A DNA stretch of 64,000 bases from Mesorhizobium sp. YM1C-6-2. GTDB lineage: Bacteria > Pseudomonadota > Alphaproteobacteria > Rhizobiales > Rhizobiaceae. The notes beneath the pieces are model-generated. The model saw only the letters and a program-made list of their open reading frames with translations. It made no database searches and had not been told where the DNA came from. The first letter of the stretch is position 1. Each line of letters begins with the position of its first letter. Position numbers and translations under genes: made by a program. Positions 1 through 8,750 of the stretch are shown here, in pieces. The stretch spans positions 248,001 through 312,000 of the forward strand of contig NZ_RCIZ01000001.1 in NCBI RefSeq assembly GCF_003666685.1, written 5' to 3'.

Positions 1-2
1 CC

Positions 3-584
3 GAGGACGACGCGGCTGAGGCCGCGCGCGAGGTGGCCGACGCCGGCCTCGGCAAGGGCGACTGCCTGATCGCGGTCTCGGCCAGCGGCTCGACGCCTTA
101 TGCCGTCGGCGCGCTGGAGGCGGCGTCGGCGCGCGGCGCCAGAACCATCGCCATCGCCAACAATGCCGGCTCGCCGCTGCTTGGCCTTGCCGACACCTCC
201 ATCCTGCTTGCCACGCCGCCCGAGGTGATCGCCGGCTCGACCCGCATGGGCGCCGGCACCGCGCAGAAGATCGCGCTCAACATGCTCTCCACGCTGTCGG
301 CGATCCATCTCGGCCATGTGCACGACGGCTACATGGTCAATCTCTTCGCCGACAACATCAAGCTGCGCGGCCGCGCCGCGCGCATCGTCGCCGCGGTCGC
401 CGGCTGCGACGAACGGGCGGCGCTTCAAGCGCTTGAGAAGACGGGCGGCCAGGTCAAGCCGGCCATCCTTTTGGCCGCCGGCGCGGCCGACGTGAAAGCT
501 GCCGAAGAACTGCTCGACACGAACGGACGCAGGCTGCGCCCGGCGCTGTCGAAGCTCGGAGCTCTAGAGGGGAGCGGGCGCTAG
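3..584 (+). CDS. murQ: N-acetylmuramic acid 6-phosphate etherase, 3' part
   Basis: The frame is open from the window edge, so the N-terminal third is missing; GTG at 33 is only an internal valine. MurQ cleaves the D-lactyl ether of MurNAc-6-phosphate to give GlcNAc-6-phosphate and D-lactate in cytoplasmic cell-wall sugar recycling. What is visible is the SIS-type sugar isomerase fold: a phosphosugar loop (SASGSTPY), the family signature PPEVIAGSTRMGAGTAQK, then NMLST and the HDGYMVNL block typical of MurQ/GCKR proteins. The C-terminal helical tail is intact and ends at TAG 582-584. The ABC sugar transporter starting 65 bases downstream is co-directional and probably imports the amino sugar or muropeptide sugar that feeds this step; that link is inference. 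Confidence 0.88.
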   Translation, partial: EDDAAEAAREVADAGLGKGDCLIAVSASGSTPYAVGALEAASARGARTIAIANNAGSPLLGLADTSILLATPPEVIAGSTRMGAGTAQKIALNMLSTLSAIHLGHVHDGYMVNLFADNIKLRGRAARIVAAVAGCDERAALQALEKTGGQVKPAILLAAGAADVKAAEELLDTNGRRLRPALSKLGALEGSGR

Positions 585-648
585 GATCAGCCGATCGCCC
601 GCAACCATCAGAAGGAACCTGGAACGGGTCAAACAGGGAGACTGTGAA

Positions 649-1908
649 ATGACACGCACGACGCTTACCGCTCTGCTCCTCGGCACGAGCATTCTGGGAA
701 CGGCCGGTTCGGCTTTCGCCCAGGACAAGACGATCACCATCGAGAGCTGGCGCAACGACGACCTGCCGATCTGGCAGGAGAAGCTGATCCCGGCCTTTGA
801 GGCGAAGAACCCCGGCATTAAGGTCGTGTTCGCGCCTTCCGCGCCGACCGAATACAACGCAGCGCTCAACGCCAAGCTCGACGCCGGTTCGGCGGGCGAC
901 CTCATCACCTGCCGTCCGTTCGACGCCTCGCTCGAGCTCTTCAACAAGGGCCAGCTCGCCAGCCTGAACGACCTGCCCGGCATGGAGAACTTCTCCGACG
1001 TCGCCAAGTCGGCGTGGCAGACCGACGACGGCGCGACGACCTTCTGCGTGCCGATGGCCTCAGTCATCCACGGCTTCATCTACAACAAGGACGCCTTCGA
1101 CCAGCTCGGCATCGCCGTGCCGGCCACCGAGGCCGAGTTCTTCGCCGCCCTCGACAAGATCAAGGAAGACGGCACCTACATCCCGATGGCGATGGGCACC
1201 AAAGACCTCTGGGAAGCCGCGACCATGGGCTACCAGAACATCGGCCCGAACTACTGGAAGGGCGAGGAAGGCCGCCTGGCGCTGCTCAAGGGCGAGCAGA
1301 AGCTGACCGACCCGCAGTGGGTCGAGCCCTTCGCCGCGCTCGCCAAGTGGAAGCCCTATCTCGGCGACGGCTTCGAGGCGCAGTCCTATCCGGACAGCCA
1401 GAACCTCTTCACGCTCGGCCGCGCCGCCATCTTCCCGGCCGGCTCGTGGGAGATCTCGGTGTTCAACCCGCAGGCGCAGTTCAAGATGGGCGCCTTCCCG
1501 CCGCCGGTGAAGAATGCCGGCGACACCTGCTACATCTCCGACCACAACGACATCGGCATCGGCCTGAACGCCAAGAGCGCCAATGCGGATGCGGCCAAGA
1601 CCTTCCTGACCTGGGTCGCCTCGCCGGAGTTCGCCACCATCTACGCCAACGCGCTGCCGGGCTTCTTCAGCCTGTCCAACACGCCGGTGCAGATGGAGGA
1701 CCCGCTGGCGCAGGAGTTCGTGTCCTGGCGCGAGAAGTGCAAGTCGACGATCCGCTCGACCTACCAGATCCTGTCGCGCGGCACCCCGAACCTCGAGAAC
1801 GAGACCTGGGTCAAGTCGGCCAACGTGATCAATGGCACCGAGACGCCGGAAGCCGCCGCGGCCGAGCTGCAGAAGGGCCTCGACAGCTGGTTCAAGCCGG
1901 CTAAGTAA
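649..1908 (+). CDS. ABC transporter extracellular sugar-binding protein (family 1)
   Basis: A 419-residue periplasmic binding protein for a CUT1-type carbohydrate importer. The first 24 residues form a Sec signal peptide (RTTLTALLLG core, cleavage near AFA-QD). The mature part opens with TITIESWRNDD, and the lobe pattern (domain swap near LITCRPFDAS, later GRAAIFPAGSWEIS) is that of MalE/UgpB-like proteins. The start ATG has GGGAG eight bases ahead. It follows murQ and precedes two permeases and an ATPase in the same direction, so this is one import operon. The substrate cannot be read from sequence; murQ suggests N-acetylmuramate, an anhydro-muropeptide sugar or a related amino sugar. Confidence 0.9.
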   Translation: MTRTTLTALLLGTSILGTAGSAFAQDKTITIESWRNDDLPIWQEKLIPAFEAKNPGIKVVFAPSAPTEYNAALNAKLDAGSAGDLITCRPFDASLELFNKGQLASLNDLPGMENFSDVAKSAWQTDDGATTFCVPMASVIHGFIYNKDAFDQLGIAVPATEAEFFAALDKIKEDGTYIPMAMGTKDLWEAATMGYQNIGPNYWKGEEGRLALLKGEQKLTDPQWVEPFAALAKWKPYLGDGFEAQSYPDSQNLFTLGRAAIFPAGSWEISVFNPQAQFKMGAFPPPVKNAGDTCYISDHNDIGIGLNAKSANADAAKTFLTWVASPEFATIYANALPGFFSLSNTPVQMEDPLAQEFVSWREKCKSTIRSTYQILSRGTPNLENETWVKSANVINGTETPEAAAAELQKGLDSWFKPAK

Positions 1909-1920
1909 GCTCGAGCAGGA

Positions 1921-1955
1921 ATCCGGGCCGCGCGGCGATGCGCGGCCCGGATTTT
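1921..1955 (+). terminator. Intercistronic stem-loop after the sugar-binding protein gene
   Basis: A perfect 12-bp inverted repeat (1921-1932 with 1941-1952) closes an 8-base loop and is followed by TTTT. It lies between the binding-protein gene and the first permease. It can act as a leaky terminator or as a 3' stabiliser that keeps the binding-protein message in excess over the permease message. Confidence 0.7.
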
Positions 1956-2008
1956 CATATAGACTGGAGCCTGTCCTGCAGGGGCCGCACAGACCGGACG
2001 GGGAGATC

Positions 2009-2941
2009 ATGGCCGGCGAATTTGCGCAGCAGAAAAAGCCGATCCGCTGGCATATCGCGGTTTTCCTCGCGCCGGCGGTGCTCGTCTACACGGCGGTGAT
2101 GATCATCCCGCTGTTCGGCACGCTGCAGCTCTCGCTCTTCAACGCGGAGAACCAGCAGCGCTTCTTCGTCGGCCTCGACAATTTCCGAAAACTGTTCGGC
2201 GACCCGCGCTGGTCGGCCTCGTTCTGGAACGCGCTCTGGAACAACACCTGGTTCTTTATCATCCACATGCTGGTGCAGAACCCGATCGGCATCGGCCTCG
2301 CCGCGCTGCTGTCCAGCCCGAAGCTGCGCTTCTCGGCCTTCTACCGCACCGCGATCTTCATCCCGACGATCCTCTCCTTCGTCATCGTCGGCTTCGCCTG
2401 GAAGCTCATCCTGTCGCCGCTGTGGGGCGTCGCGCCCAACCTGCTCGACCTCGTCGGCCTGAAGAGCCTGTTCACGCCCTGGCTCGGCAAGGAGGAATAC
2501 GCACTCACCACGCTCGGCCTGATCTCGGTGTGGCAGTTCGTCGGCATCCCGATGATGCTGATCTATGCTGCGCTGCTCTCCATCCCCGACGAGGTGATCG
2601 AGGCCGCCGAGATGGACGGCATCACCGGCATGGCGCAGTTCTGGAAGATCAAGCTGCCGCTGATCCTGCCTTCGATCGGCATCATCTCGATCCTCACCTT
2701 CGTCGGCAACTTCAACGCCTTCGACCTGATCTATTCGGCGCAAGGGGCGCTCGCCGGGCCGAACTACTCGACCGACATCCTCGGCACCTTCCTCTACCGC
2801 ACCTTCTTCGGTTTCCAGCTGCAGACCGGCGACCCGTATATGGGCTCGGCCATCGCCTCGATGATGTTCCTCATCATCCTGACCGGCGTCTGCATCTATC
2901 TCTTCACCATCCAGACTCGCCTGCGTCGGTATCAGTTCTGA
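2009..2941 (+). CDS. Sugar ABC transporter permease, MalF/UgpA type
   Basis: A 310-residue inner-membrane permease with six predicted transmembrane segments, the first being HIAVFLAPAVLVYTAVMIIP. The EAA loop that docks to the ATPase is near residues 190-215 (EAAEMDGITGMAQFWKIKLP). I start at ATG 2009 because GGGGAG lies just upstream and because a longer frame back to 1832 would run into the preceding gene and its stem-loop. It forms a heterodimer with the next permease. Confidence 0.9.
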   Translation: MAGEFAQQKKPIRWHIAVFLAPAVLVYTAVMIIPLFGTLQLSLFNAENQQRFFVGLDNFRKLFGDPRWSASFWNALWNNTWFFIIHMLVQNPIGIGLAALLSSPKLRFSAFYRTAIFIPTILSFVIVGFAWKLILSPLWGVAPNLLDLVGLKSLFTPWLGKEEYALTTLGLISVWQFVGIPMMLIYAALLSIPDEVIEAAEMDGITGMAQFWKIKLPLILPSIGIISILTFVGNFNAFDLIYSAQGALAGPNYSTDILGTFLYRTFFGFQLQTGDPYMGSAIASMMFLIILTGVCIYLFTIQTRLRRYQF

Positions 2942-2951
2942 GGGGGATGGT

Positions 2952-3791
2952 ATGAGCCGCGCAACCGCCTCGCTTCCCCGCACCGTCGGCGCGCATGCCG
3001 CGCTGCTCGCCTACACGGCGATCGCGCTGTTTCCGGTCGTCGTCATCGTCATCAACTCGTTCAAGTCGCGAAACGCCATCTTCCGCACGCCGCTCTCGCC
3101 GCCGACATCAGAGACCTTCGACCTGATCGGCTACACGATGGTGCTCAACCAGGGCGACTTCTTCCTCTATTTCCAGAACAGCCTGATCGTCACCGTCGCC
3201 TCGCTCTTCCTTGTGCTGCTGTTCGGCGCGATGGCGGCCTTCGCGCTTTCGGAATACCGCTTCCGCGGCAACACGCTGATGGGTCTCTACCTGGCGCTCG
3301 GCATCATGATCCCGATCAGGCTCGGCACCGTCGCCATCCTGCAATTGATGGTGGCGAGCGGTCTGGTCAACACGCTGACCGCGCTCGTGCTCGTCTACAC
3401 CGCGCAGGGATTGCCGCTCGCGGTCTTCATCCTTTCGGAATTCATGAAGCAGGTGTCGGACGATCTGAAGAATGCCGGCCGCATCGACGGCCTCTCGGAA
3501 TACCGCATCTTCTTCCGCCTCGTCCTGCCGCTGGTCCGGCCCTCGATGGCCACCGTCGCGGTCTTCACCATGATCCCGATCTGGAACGACCTCTGGTTCC
3601 CGCTGATCCTGGCGCCGTCGGAGGCGACGAAGACGATCACGCTCGGGGCGCAGCTCTTCATCGGGCAGTATGTCACCAACTGGAACGCGGTGCTGGCGGC
3701 GCTGTCGCTCGCCATTCTGCCGGTGCTCGTCCTCTATCTCATCTTCTCGCGGCAGCTGATCCGCGGCATCACCTCGGGAGCGGTGAAGTGA
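2952..3791 (+). CDS. Sugar ABC transporter permease, MalG/UgpE type
   Basis: A 279-residue second permease of the CUT1 importer, 10 bases after the first. It has the usual N-terminal membrane anchor, a large periplasmic loop (around [17 protein letters not shown]), then five further membrane helices. The EAA-type coupling loop reads [21 protein letters not shown] near residue 175. The C-terminus RGITSGAVK is the standard ending of MalG-like permeases. Confidence 0.9.
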   Translation: MSRATASLPRTVGAHAALLAYTAIALFPVVVIVINSFKSRNAIFRTPLSPPTSETFDLIGYTMVLNQGDFFLYFQNSLIVTVASLFLVLLFGAMAAFALSEYRFRGNTLMGLYLALGIMIPIRLGTVAILQLMVASGLVNTLTALVLVYTAQGLPLAVFILSEFMKQVSDDLKNAGRIDGLSEYRIFFRLVLPLVRPSMATVAVFTMIPIWNDLWFPLILAPSEATKTITLGAQLFIGQYVTNWNAVLAALSLAILPVLVLYLIFSRQLIRGITSGAVK

Positions 3792-3822
3792 TCGCCATTT
3801 CCTACAACGAGCGGAGGCCGGT

Positions 3823-4824
<1,002 letters not shown>

Positions 4825-4875
4825 ACGCAGGCCTCGTTCGTCGCATCGTTCCGGTTGCATGACGCGAGGACGAGC

Positions 4876-6099
4876 ATGGACGAGGCTGAGATCGCCGGCA
4901 TAGCGGACTGGGTCGTCCGGCGTGGACTGTCCGGCGACGACGAGGTCGCGTTGCTGCACGGCTTCTGCGAGCGCTGTGTCGGCGCCGGCCTGGCGATTTC
5001 ACGCGGCATAGCAATCATCGACACCCTGCACCCGGTCTATGAGGGCCGCGTCTTCTACTGGAGCGGCGACAAGCCGCTGGAGACGGTGATGTCGCAATAC
5101 GAGCCGACGACCGGCGGCCAGGAAACGGCGACCTGGCTGAGCAGCCCGTTCTATCACTTGCTGCAGAGCCGCGAGGGCGAGATGCGCCGGCGGCTCCATC
5201 TCGGCGAAACGGCGGTCTTTCCTGTGCTGGAGGAATTGCGGCAGGAAGGCCAGACCGACTGGCTCGCCTTGGTGCAGCATTTCGACAAGGAAGCGGCGAT
5301 CGGCGAGATGGACTGCTTCATGTCGCGCTGGACGACGACGCGGGAAGGCGGCTTTTCGGATGCCGAGATAGCGGCCCTGAGGCGTCTCGTTCCGATGCTC
5401 GGGCTCGCCATCAAGTCGGTGTCGCTCACCCGTGTCGCGCAGTCGCTGGTGGAGGCCTATCTCGGCCGCGATGCGGGCCGGCGCGTGCTGAAAGGACTGG
5501 TCACGCGCGGTGCTGTCGAAAGGCTGAACGCCGTCGTCTGGTTCTCCGACATGCAGGGCTATACGTCGCTGTCGGAACGCATTTCCTCCGACGAACTCAT
5601 CCCGCTGCTGAACGATTATGCCGAGGTCGCGATCATGGCCGTCCACGGCGCCGGCGGCGACGTGCTGAAGCTGATGGCCGACGGCGTGCTGGCGATCTTC
5701 ACCGCCGACGATCCGGCCGAGGCCTGCGCGGCGGCGCTCGCCGCCGAAGCCGGCCTGCGGCTCAAGCTCGCCTCGCTCAACGAGCGCCGCACGGCCGCCG
5801 GCCAGCCGGTGTCGTCCATCTATCTCGGGCTACACATCGGCGACGTCTTCTACGGCAACATCGGCAGCAAGGAGCGGCTCGACTTCACCGTCGTCGGCCA
5901 GGCCGTCAACGAGGCGAGCCGCATCGCCTCGATGTGCCGCTCGGCCGATCGCGATGTGCTTTTCTCTTCGGACTTCAGGGCCTCGTTGCCCGAGGCGGAG
6001 CGGGATAGGCTGGTGTCGGTGGGACGTTACGCGCTTCGCGGCGTCAGCCGCCCGCAGGAATTGTTCACGCTCGATCCGGAGGCGGCGGAAATCCTGTAG
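4876..6099 (+). CDS. Class III adenylate/guanylate cyclase
   Basis: A 407-residue soluble cyclase making cAMP or cGMP. The N-terminal half (1-205) is an unassigned sensor region. The C-terminal half is the class III catalytic domain: first metal aspartate in WFSDMQGYTS (D225), second metal aspartate in KLMADGVLA (D269), purine-binding K332 and D336 in SKERLDFTVVG, and the transition-state pair N345/R349 in AVNEASRI. K plus D at the purine positions favours ATP as substrate. I chose ATG 4876 because GAGGA lies at 4866-4870; a TTG at 4855 is the alternative. It is co-directional with the murQ-sugar transporter genes, so sugar uptake and cyclic-nucleotide signalling may be linked, which is inference. 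Confidence 0.85.
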   Translation: MDEAEIAGIADWVVRRGLSGDDEVALLHGFCERCVGAGLAISRGIAIIDTLHPVYEGRVFYWSGDKPLETVMSQYEPTTGGQETATWLSSPFYHLLQSREGEMRRRLHLGETAVFPVLEELRQEGQTDWLALVQHFDKEAAIGEMDCFMSRWTTTREGGFSDAEIAALRRLVPMLGLAIKSVSLTRVAQSLVEAYLGRDAGRRVLKGLVTRGAVERLNAVVWFSDMQGYTSLSERISSDELIPLLNDYAEVAIMAVHGAGGDVLKLMADGVLAIFTADDPAEACAAALAAEAGLRLKLASLNERRTAAGQPVSSIYLGLHIGDVFYGNIGSKERLDFTVVGQAVNEASRIASMCRSADRDVLFSSDFRASLPEAERDRLVSVGRYALRGVSRPQELFTLDPEAAEIL

Positions 6100-6182
6100 A
6101 GCAGGGTGCGGGCTCCATGGCCTTGTCATGCCGCCAGCAAAAAAAGTCTGTTCCATGCCTTCAAAACAAAGGAGCGCCTGCC

Positions 6183-6509
6183 GTGGACACCTGTCCCGTT
6201 CCAACTCCGGAAGAAGCCAGATATGCCGCAATCCTGTCGCGCGCCGAAGATGTGATGCACGACGAGATCGCAAAAGCCATTGCCAGGGCTTTCGAGACGG
6301 CGGCGTCCGAACTTGGCGCCATAGGTTTGGCACAAGACATGCCCGCGCCACCTGAAGACTACTTCGTCGCGGTCGCGCACCAGGGCCTGTTCTGCGATCT
6401 ATGCGGCGCGGAAAGAGCCACCCTTGAAGGCGGTGACGTGTCCGTCGCCACAGCCATCATCAACAACTATCAGGGCCTGAAGGATTCCTGGGCGCAGGCC
6501 GGGCAGTGA
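6183..6509 (+). CDS. Small conserved protein of unknown function
   Basis: About 108 residues from GTG 6183, which has AAAGGAG about nine bases upstream; an ATG at 6117 would add 22 unlikely residues. The protein is acidic and probably helical in its first half (EEARYAAILSRAEDVMHDEI), and has a CDLCGAE pair of cysteines near residue 73 that could bind metal, in an otherwise Cys-poor protein. No signal peptide or membrane segment is evident. I do not recognise the family. It stands alone between the cyclase and a terminator. Confidence 0.6.
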   Translation: MDTCPVPTPEEARYAAILSRAEDVMHDEIAKAIARAFETAASELGAIGLAQDMPAPPEDYFVAVAHQGLFCDLCGAERATLEGGDVSVATAIINNYQGLKDSWAQAGQ

Positions 6510-6597
6510 CACTCCGGCGGTCGGAGAATGGCCTGGCGCCGCCATCTTGGCCTGGAGCAGCCCGCAAGGTGAGGGTGTCGGCGCTGCCCTGAAACAT

Positions 6598-6629
6598 GAA
6601 GCCGCCGGTCATGACCGGCGGCTTCGTTT
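6598..6629. terminator. Bidirectional terminator hairpin
   Basis: A perfect 28-base palindrome at 6598-6625 (arms GAAGCCGCCGGTCA and its complement) is followed on the plus strand by GTTT. It lies 3' of both the small plus-strand gene ending at 6509 and the minus-strand FAH-family gene ending at 6636, so it can serve both transcripts. Confidence 0.75.
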
Positions 6630-6635
6630 GATGGA

Positions 6636-7481
6636 TCACTTTTCCTGGACGAAGGTCTGCTTCTGCGTGCCGAGGCCTTCGATGCCGAGCTCGACCACGT
6701 CGCCATTCTTCAGGAACTTCGGCGGCTTCATGCCGAGACCGACGCCGGGCGGCGTGCCGGTCGAGATGATGTCGCCGGGCAGCAGCGACATGAACTGGCT
6801 GAGATAGGAAACCAGGTAGGCGACGCCGTAGACCATGGTCTTGGTCGAGCCGTTCTGCCTCTTCTTGCCGTTCACCGTCAGCCACATCTTGAGGTTCTGC
6901 GGGTCGGCAACCTCGTCCTTGGTCACCAGCCACGGACCGGTCGGGCCGAACGTGTCGCAGCTCTTGCCCTTGGTCCATTGGCCCTGGCGCTCCGCCTGGA
7001 AAGCGCGCTCCGACACGTCGTTGATGGTGCAGTAGCCGGCGACATAGTCCAGCGCCTCGGCCTCGGTGACATACTTGGCCTTCTTGCCGATGATGACGCC
7101 GAGCTCGACTTCCCAGTCGGTCTTCTTGGAGCCGCGCGGGATCAGCACGTCGTCGTCGGGACCGACGATCGCCGAGTTGGCCTTCATGAAGATGATCGGC
7201 TCCGGCGGAACGGTGGCGCCGGTCTCGGCGGCGTGGTCGGAATAGTTGAGGCCGATGCAGATGAACTTGCTGGTGCCGGCGACGCACGGGCCGAGGCGCG
7301 GCTTGCCGCGCACCAGGGGCAGGCTGGCCGGGTCGATCTTCGCGAGCTTCTTCAGGGCATTGGGAGCCAGCGCGGCGCCGGCTATGTCGGACACATGTTC
7401 CGACAGGTCGCGGATCTTGCCGTCCGCATCGAGTACGCCCGGACGCTCTTTGCCCGGCTTTCCATAACGCAGCAGTTTCAA
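6636..7481 (-). CDS. Fumarylacetoacetate hydrolase family protein
   Basis: A 281-residue member of the FAH superfamily, whose members cleave C-C bonds of 1,3-dicarbonyls or act as hydratases and decarboxylases with Mg2+ or Mn2+. The domain starts near residue 75 (FICIGLNYSDHAAETG). The metal-binding acidic triad is visible in DWEVELGVIIG (E-x-E) and in TINDVSER (D). The pattern is closest to the ureidoglycolate lyase/acylpyruvase-like branch. Translation probably starts at TTG 7481: AGGAGG lies about nine bases ahead and the N-terminus KLLRYG is the family norm. It lies next to the ferredoxin reductase and could process a later acid of the heterocycle pathway; that is inference. Confidence 0.85.
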   Translation of the reverse strand: MKLLRYGKPGKERPGVLDADGKIRDLSEHVSDIAGAALAPNALKKLAKIDPASLPLVRGKPRLGPCVAGTSKFICIGLNYSDHAAETGATVPPEPIIFMKANSAIVGPDDDVLIPRGSKKTDWEVELGVIIGKKAKYVTEAEALDYVAGYCTINDVSERAFQAERQGQWTKGKSCDTFGPTGPWLVTKDEVADPQNLKMWLTVNGKKRQNGSTKTMVYGVAYLVSYLSQFMSLLPGDIISTGTPPGVGLGMKPPKFLKNGDVVELGIEGLGTQKQTFVQEK

Positions 7482-7722
7482 GGAAATTCCCTCCTAAGCG
7501 CCGCCGGCGCGGCATGCTCCGGCCGGCATGAAACAAGATCGGCGGGGATGAAGTCGGAAAAGTCCGACAAATGGTCACGGCCGCCGGCGGTCACCGTACC
7601 GGCGGGTACGGCGATCCGCTCGTCTTGTTGCAGGTGTGGGCTTCGCCGACAAGTCCTAATCGCCTGTCGGCTGGCGTCGGCGGGCCGAAATCGGCCCTGC
7701 TGTGTCGGAAAGGCCGAAAAAT

Positions 7723-8553
7723 TCAGCCGACGAAGGCGCGTTCGACGACGAAATCGGCAGGGGCGCTGAGCGAGCCTTCCTTGAAGCCGAGGCCTTCGAC
7801 CAGTTCCTTGACGTCCTTCAGCATGTGCATCGAGCCGCAAATCATGACCCGGTCGGTCTCGGGCGACAGCGGCGCGATGCCGAGGTCGGCGTAGAAACGG
7901 CCGTTCTCGATCAGCCGCGTGATGCGGCCCATGCGCGGCGTGATCTCGCGCGTCGTCGTCGAATAGAGCGTGACGCGGCCCTCGGTCAGCTCGCCGATCA
8001 GCGGGTCGGCCGAGAGCTGCTCGAACAGCTCGACGCCGTAGGCGAGTTCGGCATGGTCGCGGCAGGTGTGGGTGAGGATGATCTCGTCGAATTTCTCGTA
8101 AGTGTCGGGGTCGCGCACCAGGCTCGCGAAAGGCGCGATGCCGGTGCCGGTCGAGATCATAAACAGGCGTTTCGCCGGCGTCAGCGCGTCGACCACCAGC
8201 GTGCCGGTCGCCTTCTGGCGCAAGAGCACCGTGTCGCCCGGCTGGATCTTCTGCAGATGCTGGGTCAGCGGACCGTCCGGCACCTTGATCGAGAAGAATT
8301 CGAGCTCGTCGTCCCAGGCCGGGCTGGCGATCGAATAGGCGCGGAAGACGGGCTTCTCGGCATTCGGCAGGCCGATCATGACGAACTCGCCCGAGCGGAA
8401 GCGGAACGCCTGCGGCCGCGTCACGCGGAACGAGAACAGCCTGTCGGTATAGTGCCTGACCGATACCACCGTCTCGGCGTAGACATTGGCGGGGATCGGG
8501 TAGGTGACGCGCTCGGCGACGTCGTCCTTCCGGACTGCTGAAACCTGCTGCAT
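7723..8553 (-). CDS. fpr: Ferredoxin--NADP+ reductase
   Basis: About 276 residues from ATG 8553 (MQQVSAVRKDD); a longer frame back to 8667 adds a basic tail not seen in the family. It transfers electrons between NADPH and ferredoxin or flavodoxin. The FAD-binding signature is RAYSIAS in the first third, the NADP-binding site is STGTGIAPF, and the protein ends FVVERAFVG, the typical C-terminus of bacterial subclass I Fpr. It is divergent from hyuA over a 197-base gap that carries a regulatory motif also found upstream of the molybdenum hydroxylase operon. This makes it the likely source of reduced ferredoxin for the 6-hydroxynicotinate-reductase-like protein, although Fpr is also a general redox enzyme. 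Confidence 0.9.
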   Translation of the reverse strand: MQQVSAVRKDDVAERVTYPIPANVYAETVVSVRHYTDRLFSFRVTRPQAFRFRSGEFVMIGLPNAEKPVFRAYSIASPAWDDELEFFSIKVPDGPLTQHLQKIQPGDTVLLRQKATGTLVVDALTPAKRLFMISTGTGIAPFASLVRDPDTYEKFDEIILTHTCRDHAELAYGVELFEQLSADPLIGELTEGRVTLYSTTTREITPRMGRITRLIENGRFYADLGIAPLSPETDRVMICGSMHMLKDVKELVEGLGFKEGSLSAPADFVVERAFVG

Positions 8554-8647
8554 GCCTGGCCTTTCGAACGACACTTGACCTTCCCGCGCTGGATGCGAGC
8601 ATCCGGCGCGTCTGGCAAAGCGGCTGGAAACGGTGATGCCTTGTCTG

Positions 8648-8672
8648 GCAAAATTATTAGTATACAAACGAT
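8648..8672. promoter_or_regulatory. Putative operator between fpr and hyuA (copy 1)
   Basis: The core TTAGTATACAAA resembles the dyad TTTGTATACAAA used by many GntR/FadR-type regulators. The 25 bases 8648-8672 match 21377-21401 (between the FAD subunit gene and pncA) at 20 positions. Both copies sit in divergent promoter regions of the same putative pathway. The regulator is not known; the MarR gene at 14187-14642 is the only regulator inside the locus. Confidence 0.55.
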
Positions 8673-8750
8673 TATCGGGTCAAGATAACGGCGTGGAACA
8701 GGCTTCCAACTTGCCGCCCGTCCTTAAGTCCGGCGTTTCGGATTTCATGC

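Noticed and set aside
7498-7722. Small gene or riboswitch between the FAH-family gene and fpr
   Set aside because: Only short hairpins (for example GTCGGA with TCCGAC near 7556) are present; no conserved aptamer core and no credible coding frame.
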